NCBI GenBank assembly: GCA_002943765.1
Contig: PQWQ01000001.1
Coordinates: forward strand, 3,197,501-3,261,500
Length of the DNA stretch: 64,000 nt
Direction of reading: 5' to 3'
DNA from: Psoroptes ovis
Taxonomy: Eukaryota > Arthropoda > Arachnida > Sarcoptiformes > Psoroptidae
The position numbers and the translations under genes are program-made. The notes under the pieces are model-generated. The model did not search any database. It was not told the DNA's origin and saw only the letters and a list, made by a program, of their open reading frames with translations. This document shows positions 1-10,313 of this stretch, in pieces. Position 1 is the first letter of the stretch; each line of letters opens with the position of its first letter.

Positions 1-538
1 ATTTGCACAATATATGCCAAAGATTTTACTTGTATTTGATTTTTATCAGAAATTTTTTAAATTCCCTAAATTTTTATTCTCTTTTCCTATCAATTTTATT
101 GTTTTAGATTGAAAATTTAATGATCATGTTTTATTGTCGATGAAATCATTATTAGAAATTGCGTCAATGCATATTGAATAGTGAATATTGAATAATAATA
201 TTCAATAGAATAAATGAGAATTGATTAATTATTTTATTTTTGATTGGTTTCAAATAGAGTTTTGATTAAATTAATTATTATTGAATTCATAATCATTTGA
301 TGGTGATGATGAATCAGTTAATTAAAACGAGATTTTCATTTCAAAAAACCATTCCAAAACATTTGGGAGAAATAAAAATAATTGAAAATAATTGGCACAT
401 CAATCAATTTCAATTTGAATTGATTTTGATTTTTTTCCATCCCATAAAAATCACTGAATGCCACATGCATCTATATGATAATTGATAATAATTAATGATG
501 ATGATGATGATGACGATTACTACAACCATCATCATCAA

Positions 539-546
539 TGACGTCA
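539..546. promoter_or_regulatory. CRE-like palindrome TGACGTCA
   Basis: This is a perfect 8-bp CREB/ATF consensus palindrome. A TATA-like CTATATAT lies about 55 bp to the right, so it could belong to a promoter for a transcript not otherwise visible. The site is seen directly; its function is inferred. Confidence 0.35.
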
Positions 547-955
547 TCATACCATATATCATTCTTTGTTTAACTTTTCATAGAATTTGAATCGACCCCT
601 ATATATTGACTTTCATTTCCTTTTATTTCAATTGTTTTTACTATCATAGGAAAATGGCTAGAAAATAATATTTCACATGTGAATGTGAACATTCAACTTC
701 GATTACATCTTTCAAATAATGCTGATACTGAAAAACAATGAAACGAACAAATAAACAAAGCGTAAAATTCATCTTTCCAAAATATAATCTTTCAAATGAT
801 TTGAAAATAGTTTATTTTATTTTTTCTTTCAATTTGCAGAATAATTCTTCGTCTGCATTCATACAATCGAATAATGATGAAGAATGTGTGTGTGTGCAAA
901 TAGAGATTACATAATGATAATAAGAATAATGGTGATGATGATATTTATATTTCAG

Positions 956-963
956 TGACGTCA
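956..963. promoter_or_regulatory. Second CRE-like palindrome TGACGTCA
   Basis: This second perfect copy lies 417 bp from the first. The motif has four G/C positions and should be rare in DNA this AT-rich, so two copies in 425 bp is suggestive. No gene start was found beside it. Confidence 0.3.
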
Positions 964-1342
964 ATGTGAACCAAATTGAATGTATTTACCATCATATATT
1001 TATTTATATAGACTTCTACTTAGAAATACTATTGAATAATAATACTAATAATAGTAAATCAATATGAAATTTAGACTGATTTTATTTACTTAGACTGCAG
1101 ACTTTTACTTTTATAATGCTGAATATTTATTGGCTATATATAAGCATGATTATGGCCATAATCATTGCTATCATTGATATTCAATGAATTTCGAAAAAAT
1201 AAAAAATTCCAGGGATCATAAAATATCTCGGAGTGGATTTTCTTTCAGAATTTTTTTTTTTTGAAAATTTACGATCTCTCATTGCATAATGGGAAATTTA
1301 CAATCTTTGGATAGATTGCATTGCGTTTGCCGTTTTTCTCTT

Positions 1343-2479
1343 TTAAGGAAATTCCGCTAATTCATCATTAAAATCATGCAAATTTTTTTTACTTACAATT
1401 TTATGTGTCAAATAGCACAATTGTTTTTCAGTAATTTTCAACCGTTTTTGACGTATCAATGCTTCATCATTATTTGGTTCATTATCATTATTATTATTGT
1501 TGTTGTTGTTGTCAATTGTTGAAGATGTAGCATACAAATCATTGCCAATCGATTGATTATCCATCGTATAATCGAATAGAAATTTATCTCTAAATTGACT
1601 ATCTTTTGTATTTATTTGGCGATTTGTATTATTATTATTTAAATTAATGTAAATATTTTTATAATAATCAAGAATACGACTTAATTTTGATTGAGATTTT
1701 TTATTTATTGACGATAATTTTTGTTGAATCAATTTATCAAATTCATCGTTATTATTATTACTACTATTCGATGATGATGATATTGTATATAATTTTGATG
1801 ATGATGTGTTTGAGGTTGTCGAGGTTGATGTTATTGCTGTTGTGATGGTTGGCAATTTAGCTGTGTTTGTTGTTACTTTCGATAATGTTGTCGAAGGCAA
1901 CGATATTATGTTTACATCTTTATCAATATTATGATTGAATAATGATTTATTTGGCGAAAATTTTTCATTGAAAGATCGGTTTTTATGAATGGCTTCACTT
2001 GAAATGAATGATGACTTTTTCGATAAATTTATTGACAATGATGATGGCAACGATGATTCTTTGTTTGTTTCAATTAATTTTGTTGATATGTTTACTCGTT
2101 TGGTCAACAACAATAAAAATGATTGTATAAAATTTATTATCAATTTATAGATAAACATTGAACAAATTGTTTGTTTAATTGTACGTATGAATTTCTGCAG
2201 TAATCTAAAAAATGTTTTATTTTGTTTCATTGATGATTCTGATGTTGATGTTGAAGTTGATGATGATGATATTAATGACAAAGATAACGGCGACAATGGT
2301 GACAACGATGATTGTTGTTGTCGTTTAACAACGTTGCCAAGTGATGATGATTTTATTTTCATTAATTTTGATTGTTTATTTTGATTACAATTAATATTAT
2401 TAATTGTTGTCTTTGATCTTTGCTGTTCTATTGTTGATATCATCAACAAATCATCTGTGGATAATAATATTCGTGACAT
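1343..2479 (-). CDS. Unrecognised Ser/Thr/Asn-rich protein
   Basis: An open frame of 378 codons runs from an ATG at 2479. I do not recognise the family. It is dominated by Ser, Thr, Asn and Lys with Ser and Asn homopolymers (poly-Asn near residue 330). A hydrophobic stretch around residues 95-125 could be a membrane anchor in an otherwise disordered chain. The last 20 codons may not be real: a consensus donor GTAAGT reads on this strand at 1396-1391, just after codons for Thr-His-Lys-Ile. The exon may therefore end at 1397 and splice to a short terminal exon, for example through an AG near 1340. The length of open frame in this AT-rich DNA supports a real gene, but low-complexity bias weakens that argument. 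No homologue can be named. Confidence 0.55.
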   Translation of the reverse strand: MSRILLSTDDLLMISTIEQQRSKTTINNINCNQNKQSKLMKIKSSSLGNVVKRQQQSSLSPLSPLSLSLISSSSTSTSTSESSMKQNKTFFRLLQKFIRTIKQTICSMFIYKLIINFIQSFLLLLTKRVNISTKLIETNKESSLPSSLSINLSKKSSFISSEAIHKNRSFNEKFSPNKSLFNHNIDKDVNIISLPSTTLSKVTTNTAKLPTITTAITSTSTTSNTSSSKLYTISSSSNSSNNNNDEFDKLIQQKLSSINKKSQSKLSRILDYYKNIYINLNNNNTNRQINTKDSQFRDKFLFDYTMDNQSIGNDLYATSSTIDNNNNNNNNDNEPNNDEALIRQKRLKITEKQLCYLTHKIVSKKNLHDFNDELAEFP

Positions 2480-3567
2480 TCGTGATGGTAATCAATTTAA
2501 TCAATGAAACAATTATTTGTGTATATTTTTAAATATCGAGAATGATTTTGGCAACAACAATTTCAATTTAATGAAATTACATTAAAACATTATTTTTTCA
2601 CAATTCACTTTGAAATAATTTTCAATACTATTTTCATTTGACGAAAATTTGAACCAAAAAATTTGCTAGAAGTGTATAAAAAAATGATCGAATAAAATGA
2701 AATGAATTGGATAAAATTAAAAAGTGAATAAATTCCTCTGAAATATCAAAATTTGGATTCAGATTTTACTAAAATTCAAATTTTAAATTATAAGTGCAAA
2801 AGTTGGCTTCACTGCCATTATTTTTGCTTGCATTTCAATAAATTTAATACTTACGAATGAAAACTAAGATTTAAGAATTTAGTTTTAAGATTTTAAGAAT
2901 ATAATCTTGGACCAAAATTTAGAAAAGATTTGCAGAATTTCTTTTTCTGTATCAAAATCTGGCGAATTGAAATCTAAGAATAAAATCAAACAGTTTGTGT
3001 ATCAAGACAATTTTTTCATATTTTTTTTCATTATTTCAAAATGATTTTATTCACATGTATTTTTCGATTAGAAATTTTGAATGAATGAACGTATGAATAT
3101 GAAGCAATTTGAATTTTTCCAGTGCTTTATATATTCATTGAATCAGAGTATTGAAATAGAACTTTGTTCAAGAATATCAAGTAAAAAAATGCATGACTTT
3201 TATGTGTTTCGGCGCAAATATTTTGAATGATACTGAAAACGATGATAATAATATAGCAGCAGAATCATATTTTTGTCCATTGAGTCATTCATATTTCAAG
3301 TCATCGTAGACTAAATTCAATGCTTCAAGCATCTTTTTGATTTTGTATTAGAATTGGAAATTGAAATTGAAAATGACAGACGGCAGTCGTGTAATGGCCT
3401 GTCATGCGCCGCCATTATTCTAAGCATTTTGTTATTTGAAAATCTTTTAGTGAAAAATAAAAATGTTCGAAAATTTAATTTTAAAGAAAGAATTAACACA
3501 TTTCAATATTTGAATCCATGCAATTCTAGCTTTCAAGAAGAAATTGAGAAATTCAATTTTTTCAGTC
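2480..3567. other. Intergenic region upstream of two divergent genes
   Basis: This separates the minus-strand gene at 1343-2479 from the plus-strand malic enzyme, so it should hold both promoters. Most of it is featureless AT-rich DNA. One GC-richer patch at 3373-3425 stands out. On the minus strand it reads AATAATGGCGGCGC, close to the YY1-type AAnATGGCGGC promoter element. It lies about 150 bp before the malic enzyme ATG. Confidence 0.45.
3373..3425. promoter_or_regulatory. GC-rich putative core promoter patch of malic enzyme
   Basis: This is a short GC-rich island in AT-rich surroundings, about 145-195 bp before the malic enzyme ATG. It contains GCGCCGCCATTATT, the complement of a YY1-like ATGGCGGC core. 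The promoter role is inferred from position and composition only. Confidence 0.3.
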
Positions 3568-5343
3568 ATGTTTTCAATGATAATAAGAAGAAATGTCAAT
3601 AATTTTTCAAAATATCAAAGAATCTCACAGATTTTGTCGCGAAAATTTTATTCAGATTTTTATAATCGAAATTTTAAATTGAAAATAAACAAAGGTTTAT
3701 CATTTACACGTGAAGAACGTGAAAAATTAAATCTGAATGGCCATTTACCGTATGCATTTCGTACACAAAATCAACAAATCGATATTTATATTAAACAATT
3801 GATGAAAATTAATAATAATTTACAAAAATATTTATTTTTAATGAATTTACAGAACAATAATGAACATTTATTTTATCGTTTAATACAAATGCATCCACAA
3901 AAATTGATACCAATTATTTATACTCCTAACATTGGATTAGTATGTAAAAATTTTAGCTTGATCTATAATTATCCAAGCAAAGGTTTATATTTGAATATTC
4001 TTGAACATTTTGGCCAAATAGAGCGGATATTCAATAGTGATTACTTTAATGATAAACAAATAAAAGCGATTGTCGTTACCGATGGTGAACGTATATTAGG
4101 TCTTGGTGATCTCGGTGCAAACGGTATGGCTATATCAATTGGCAAAATTATGCTTTATTCAGCAATAGGTGGCATTCCACCTGTGCATACATTACCTATT
4201 TGTTTGGATATCGGTACAAATAATCGAAAATTATTGGAAGATACTCATTATATTGGATTAAGGGAAAAACGTGTAACTGGTGAAAAATATGACCAATTTA
4301 TCGATGAATTAATGGAAGCTGTTCGAAAAAGATGGGGCCAAACATGTTTAGTACAATTCGAAGATTTTAGCAATGCTAATGCAATACGTTTATTGAATAG
4401 ATATAAACAGACGCATTGTATGTTCAATGATGATATTCAAGGTACAGCAGCGGTTATTGTCGCTGGATTACTTTCAGCATTCCGTCTAATTGAGAGACCG
4501 ATTAATGAGCATCGATTTTTATTTTTTGGTGCCGGTAATGCATCATTAGGCATCGCTAATTTATTGGTCATGTCAATGATTGAACATGGCATTGATTCAG
4601 ATGAAGCTAATGATAAAATTTGGTTAATCGATTCTGATGGATTAATCACCAAAAATAGAATCAGGAAACAAAATATCAATGATGATAATGATTTTAACGA
4701 TATGGAATATAAGCGAATATTTGCCAAAAATGTGCCTGATTCAAATAATCTGTTAGAAATAATCAATATCAGTTCACCAACATGTTTGATTGGTGCATCA
4801 ACCGTCAAAGGAGCATTCGATGAAAAAATTCTTACCCGAATGAGTGAATTAAATGAGCATCCAATCATATTTGCATTATCGAATCCAAATTCAAAATCTG
4901 AATGTACAGCATATGAAGCTATACATTATACTAATGGTAAATGTATATTTGTCGGTGGATCACCATTCAAACCAATAAAATATAATGATCAGTTGATTTC
5001 ATTTGGACAAGGTAATAATATCTATATATTTCCAGCCATAGCATTAGCAACTATATCATGCAAAGTTCACCATATTGTTGATGATATATTTTTAATTGCA
5101 TCAAAAGCATTAAATGAATATACGATTGAATATGTACAAAAATCATATCAATCAAATAATGAACAACAACAAAATTTTAATCAATACATTTATCCATCAA
5201 TTGAACATATAAATCAAGTATCATTATTTATTGCAACCAAATTAACCGAATGGTTATATCGTAATGGAATGGCAAATTATTGGCCAGAACCGGATGATAA
5301 AATGAAATTTTTACAACAAAAACTTTATTCGACAAAATTTTGA
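3568..5343 (+). CDS. Malic enzyme, mitochondrial type, intronless
   Basis: This enzyme oxidatively decarboxylates malate to pyruvate with NAD(P)+. From the ATG at 3568 it has 591 residues, normal for animal malic enzymes. In-frame codons continue upstream but include no earlier ATG. The first 35 residues are rich in Arg, Asn, Ser and Lys with no acidic residue, which suits a mitochondrial presequence. Conserved landmarks are YTPNIG (catalytic Tyr near 118), DGERILGLGDLG (about 172-183), the catalytic Lys in SIGKIMLY (near 193), metal ligands in FEDFSN (about 264-269) and NDDIQG (about 287-292), the dinucleotide loop GAGNASLG (about 321-328), FALSNPNSK and NNIYIFPAIAL. It has no intron, unlike most neighbours. 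Several usually invariant spots are altered: FPAIAL for FPGVAL, and DSDGL where animal NADP enzymes have DSKGL, so the cofactor is uncertain. Confidence 0.93.
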   Translation: MFSMIIRRNVNNFSKYQRISQILSRKFYSDFYNRNFKLKINKGLSFTREEREKLNLNGHLPYAFRTQNQQIDIYIKQLMKINNNLQKYLFLMNLQNNNEHLFYRLIQMHPQKLIPIIYTPNIGLVCKNFSLIYNYPSKGLYLNILEHFGQIERIFNSDYFNDKQIKAIVVTDGERILGLGDLGANGMAISIGKIMLYSAIGGIPPVHTLPICLDIGTNNRKLLEDTHYIGLREKRVTGEKYDQFIDELMEAVRKRWGQTCLVQFEDFSNANAIRLLNRYKQTHCMFNDDIQGTAAVIVAGLLSAFRLIERPINEHRFLFFGAGNASLGIANLLVMSMIEHGIDSDEANDKIWLIDSDGLITKNRIRKQNINDDNDFNDMEYKRIFAKNVPDSNNLLEIINISSPTCLIGASTVKGAFDEKILTRMSELNEHPIIFALSNPNSKSECTAYEAIHYTNGKCIFVGGSPFKPIKYNDQLISFGQGNNIYIFPAIALATISCKVHHIVDDIFLIASKALNEYTIEYVQKSYQSNNEQQQNFNQYIYPSIEHINQVSLFIATKLTEWLYRNGMANYWPEPDDKMKFLQQKLYSTKF

Positions 5344-8300
5344 AACAGAGAAAAAATTTGATTTAAAAAAAAAAATGTTAGAAAAATAAATTGTTGCTCA
5401 ACTTGCACCGTATAAAATTGGCAATTTTTCGCTTTGGAACTAGAAAAAAAAAGTAAACAAAGAATCCAATTTCATGTTTCGCGTAAAAGAGTAAACAAAC
5501 GAAAATATGAATTGTGATTTCTGAATTTCTTTGGACCTTTAAATCTTTAAATTTCAAGATTCTTGAATTCATAAGTATTTAAAGTGTTATTTATTGCAGA
5601 ATAATCAAAGATATTACAATGATTTGTGTTTTGAAAAATCCTAAATTTTAAAGCAAAATCTGAACATTTTCCATAATTTTTTTCATTTTGTTTCTTCATT
5701 CATAAAAATTTGCCTCTACTTTATTCTTTATTATTCATCAATCTGTTTGTTTGTTTTTGTGCTGAGTTTTGGATTTGTTGCCGTCTTTTTTTTCAGTAAT
5801 AAATCTACGCAAAATCCTACACATCAGAATAAAAATAAATAAATAAAAGAAGAAAAACATGAACTAAGCGGTAAGAGTAATGTAAAATATTTTTTGATTC
5901 AAAATATGAAATGAATATATAGACAACAAATGTATATGTGTTGCAGACAAGCTGTTTATCTTGGCTTGCAAAAATGGATAAAGTTTTTCCATTTTACTGT
6001 CATGAATTGTTTAGGAAATCGCTTTAAAAATTCATTGTTTTTCATTTCAAAGAAATACTTTGAAAGCCCGATCGAGACTCGGGTCAAGCAGTATTTAAGC
6101 TCGAAAGCCATGACGAAGCCATCTCGTCTTTGACTTGTGAATGGATGATTTAAGAGAAAAAAATCAAGCTTCAAATTAATAAATAAAAGCACCAAAGAGA
6201 CAGTATGTCTGCTATTTATTTCTCAAAGAGTTTCACACACACACACACACACAAGCACATACAACAACAAATGTGTGTATAAGCGTGTGTGTATCGTTTC
6301 ATTTTCTGCTGATACATTTATATGTGTTTATTATTCTCATTATTTTACTGTTGTTGATGTTGTTGTTGAATATTTATTTATTTGCCATTTATATTTATTT
6401 ATTTATTTTCTTTAAGTATTTATTATAAATTTGTGTATTAATTTTTCGTATTCTCGTCGTTGATGATTATTATTATAATATTTTTGTATCTTTTTTGGCA
6501 CCACACACACGCATGTTACTTTCTACCATTATTATTTTGTTTGGTGTTTTGCATTTCATTTCAATATTTGCATTTTTTTTGTGTGTTTATTTGTTAGTGT
6601 GTGTGTGTTTCCATTGCTGTTGTCGTTAATGAAAAACAATAATTTTAATAATCCCAATATTTATAATAGTAATAATAATAATAATCATCATTATTATTAT
6701 AAACAGCAACTTATAAATGAATGAATAATTATTATAAATAAATGAATATTGAAAATTCTCATAACATCTGAAGAAATAAATGAAAGTTTTGTATGTATTT
6801 GAATAATATAATAATATTTGAATAATAATGAAACCTAGAAACTCTATATATTCCTTATGTTATTTCACATATTCTTCTGGTTGTATTTATTTATTATCAT
6901 CATTTATATGTGATAATTATTTTTAGTTTTAATTTTCATTCATTTCATTATTATAGATTATTATGATTATTTTCATTGATTTTTCATTTTCTTGGCTTGG
7001 ATAATTTCTATTTTTTTTTAAATAGAAATGAAAATTTTCCAATTAATGAATCCATACATACATGCAGAAGCACAGACACTAACACATTCATACAATTCAT
7101 AATAGTTTTTGAGTGTTTTTTTTTTTTTTTGTTTTGCTTTCATTTTGTCTCATTAATTTGTTTACTTTTTTTCTTCTTTAAGGATTCTCTTGTTGTTGTT
7201 GTAAACCGTATATTGATCATCATGAAGCATCATATATAGAAAGAATTTAGATTAAAAATTATTGATAAGTAAATATGATAATATGAATTTAATCATATGA
7301 AATGAAATGAAAATTGAAATAAGAATTAATGAAATTGAAAGATTGAAGCTTCTTGAATTTATCAAGTGTGTGTCTGTGTGTTTGTTATGCTTTAAGAACA
7401 CTTCGGTTTCATATTTGGATTCATATTTCATTACTCATATTCATCGAAATCAAATTTCAGTCAACAATCAATTCATTTTTCAAAATTTTATCAGTAAGAA
7501 TTCTTTGCTTTTTTTCAATTAAAATAAATTGAAAATAATTCCAATTCTCTCTTATTCAAATTTCGATTTTTAGAATCAAACATTTTCATTTCATTTTCGA
7601 TTTTTTCAAACATTCATCAACGTTTATTTGACAAAACAACCAACAAAATTTAAAATATCATCATCATCTTTATTATTATAATCATTACTGTGCTGTCATA
7701 GATTTTGTTTATTTATTTATTTTGTTTCGTTTTATATCACCATCATCTCATTCTTTATTATTAATATTATTATTTATCATCGAGAATATATGATCGTTAT
7801 TAAGAAAAATAATAATAACTAATACAGACATTGATTAATCTTTATATTTACCACCGATTATGATGATGATGGCGATGATCATCATTACCATCATCGTAAG
7901 AAGATATTTCACTTTTTATGATAATGTTTGTTGATTGAGAAGAAAAATGAAGAAAAATTCATTGCTGTAAATCATTTTTTGAATGAAAAATAATAAATAA
8001 TGTAAGAAAATATAGCCCCAAATCCATATTATTCAAGAAAAAAAAAACGAAAAAAAGACGATAAATGAAAATCACACACACACACATATTTGATTATTGT
8101 AACATTCATAGTGCTTGTCATTTTAATTTTCTGTCGTTGATTTCATCATTTGACAAAATATAAACATATGAATAGAGAATAGTACAGAAGAATATGTTTA
8201 TCATTTGAATAGAAATAATAAAAAAATAGAAGAAATAATATTATTTTCCCACATTAAATAATTGGTAATATTTGTGTGCTTTAAAAGTGTAAGTGAGTGT

Positions 8301-10313
8301 GTGTGTGTGTCTGAATTCATGTTATTCATATGTATGTATTACAACAAAAGCAGCAATATTAGTATTAGAATTATGTATTTGCATAGGAATATTATTTATT
8401 CGTATGAGTAAATTGATTTTTATTTATTTATAAATGTGTATGAGTTTCTTCTTGTTTGAAATATGAATAGCAATACTAAAGAATGAAGTTTACTGTTTAT
8501 AATATGATGATAATTATGATTATATCAAAACGTTAAGTATTCATGATTATTATTATTATTATTGATGATGCAATAAATGAAATTTGATTCATTTCACATA
8601 TCATTGCGATCATTTGTTGTTGCTGCTGTCGTTGTTTTTATCGTTGAATGCTTTATGATGATGATGATTCTCGAGGATAAATTTTGAAAAATATTTTTTA
8701 TTTAAAATTATTTAGTTAAAACAAACAACCGAAATAACCTGTTCGAGAGTGAAATTGGTATATTTTTTTATTTTTGAACAACAAGAATATTCATTGCAAA
8801 ATTCTTGATGAGAATTTACTTTTCAATTTTTTTTCGAAATAAAAAAAAGTAGTAAGTGCAGATATTCATGATCTGATAAAAGTTTTGAAGTTTTTGATCA
8901 TTTTTTTCCATTGTGAAATGATGAATTTTCAAATAATCTTATCGATGATTATGCCTTGATCACTACGTCTACACGATAGTTTATTTCTGCCAATCAAGTT
9001 ATAATCAAAAATTTTTTTTATGAGATAAATGATTCATCATTTTCATCATCAATATCCACTATTCGTTATCATTGATCATTCATCTTTTTTTATATAAAAT
9101 AAATCAGCTTATCAATACTGTATTTTTTTTAGTGTATTCCAATTCGTGTAGAAAGTGCGAATAAATCACAAAATAATCATAAATAATAATACATCAAATT
9201 CATTTAAACATTGTTCGAAAGCAACATATGATTCAATTCATTAATTCGTTTTTTCTGATATACTAAATTCTCTCAGAATTTTCTTCTCTGAAATATCATC
9301 ATTCATTGTTTGATTTGCTCCAAATTTCATTGATTATCTATCATTGAACACATATAGATGTATACGTTATTGTATTTTATTTATCATAAAAAATCGTTTT
9401 GTCGAATGAAAAAAATACTGAATTAACCAACCTAATGTTGTAACACTAACACTCCCCTATGTTTGATATTTGATAAAAATATTTTCACACATGCATAACC
9501 CTTTTTCAAAATTTTCTGTAATTTTGATAACATAATCGACTCAAAATAACATTTTATTAATTTCAGAGAATGTTCTCATTTTTTTGACTTTTTATTTTAT
9601 TTCCATTTGTATCAAATTTTCAGAGTATTAGATATTTAGACTAAAAATATTTTCATTCAATTTTTCCAAAAACAAAACATTTGATTTGAATGTTTTTCTT
9701 TAAAATTTTCTTTTCGTTTGATTGATTAATTGATTGATTAAAAATCCTATTAGTTTTATCATTCTTTAATCAATCAAATCAATACAATATCAACACCAAA
9801 ACATCATCATATGTATCGAAATATATTGAAATACATTATACATTTGCTTTTGCACATTTAATCTAAATGTTTGCATTTACTTAGAATTGTAGACGTGCAT
9901 TTTTTATTTTGAAATTCTTTTAAAAATTTACTTTTAATATTTTTTCCTATTTCATTCCTACAATAGATTCTACATTAAATTGAATTCAGAATAATCCAAA
10001 TTGACGAAAATTTTTATTTGAATGGTATTGAATATTGATAATCAAACATTATCCAATTGCTAAATGTATTCATATTGTAAACAGCAACAACAACAACAGC
10101 AAGAAAAACAAATTGTTAAACGTCAACAACAACAACATTTACATATTAATATAATATTACTTTTGCTATTATTATTATCAATAATTTTCAAATTAATATA
10201 TAAATTAATTGATTTGATCAATGTATCCACAAAATTCAAATCATTATCATCATTATTATTACCATCATTATCATCAAATGGATCGAAGATTGATTATAAA
10301 GAACGATACCAAA
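5344..10313. other. 5-kb stretch without recognisable gene
   Basis: No convincing coding sequence was found. It contains a CA microsatellite (6234-6253), a second CA run near 8072, GT runs near 6597 and 8297, many AAT/ATT runs, and one GC-richer patch at about 5930-6140. The right end must hold the TMEM131 promoter and 5' UTR. A Gln-rich open frame from 10064 overlaps TMEM131 exon 1 in another frame and is not used. Confidence 0.5.
6234..6253. repeat. CA dinucleotide microsatellite
   Basis: About ten uninterrupted CA units, followed shortly by further GT-rich sequence. Confidence 0.9.

Larger units (their letters stand above)
1..1342. other. Intergenic stretch, no gene seen
   Basis: I see no coding sequence here. 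It is AT-rich with GAT/ATG runs near 495-535. Two perfect CRE palindromes (TGACGTCA) lie at 539-546 and 956-963, and a TATA-like CTATATAT stands near 599-606. Its right edge holds the 3' end of the minus-strand gene at 1343-2479. Confidence 0.6.

Noticed and set aside
2187..2384. Asp-rich plus-strand frame
   Set aside because: It is the antisense of the Ser-rich coding sequence on the minus strand; the Asp run mirrors the serine codons.
3544..3567. Eight extra codons before the malic enzyme ATG
   Set aside because: They start at TTG, not ATG. The TTTTTTCAG there could even be a splice acceptor, so the start was set at 3568.
6068..6084. CCCGA/TCGGG hairpin as a tRNA arm
   Set aside because: No acceptor stem, D arm or anticodon arm can be built around it. 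I found no tRNA in the window.
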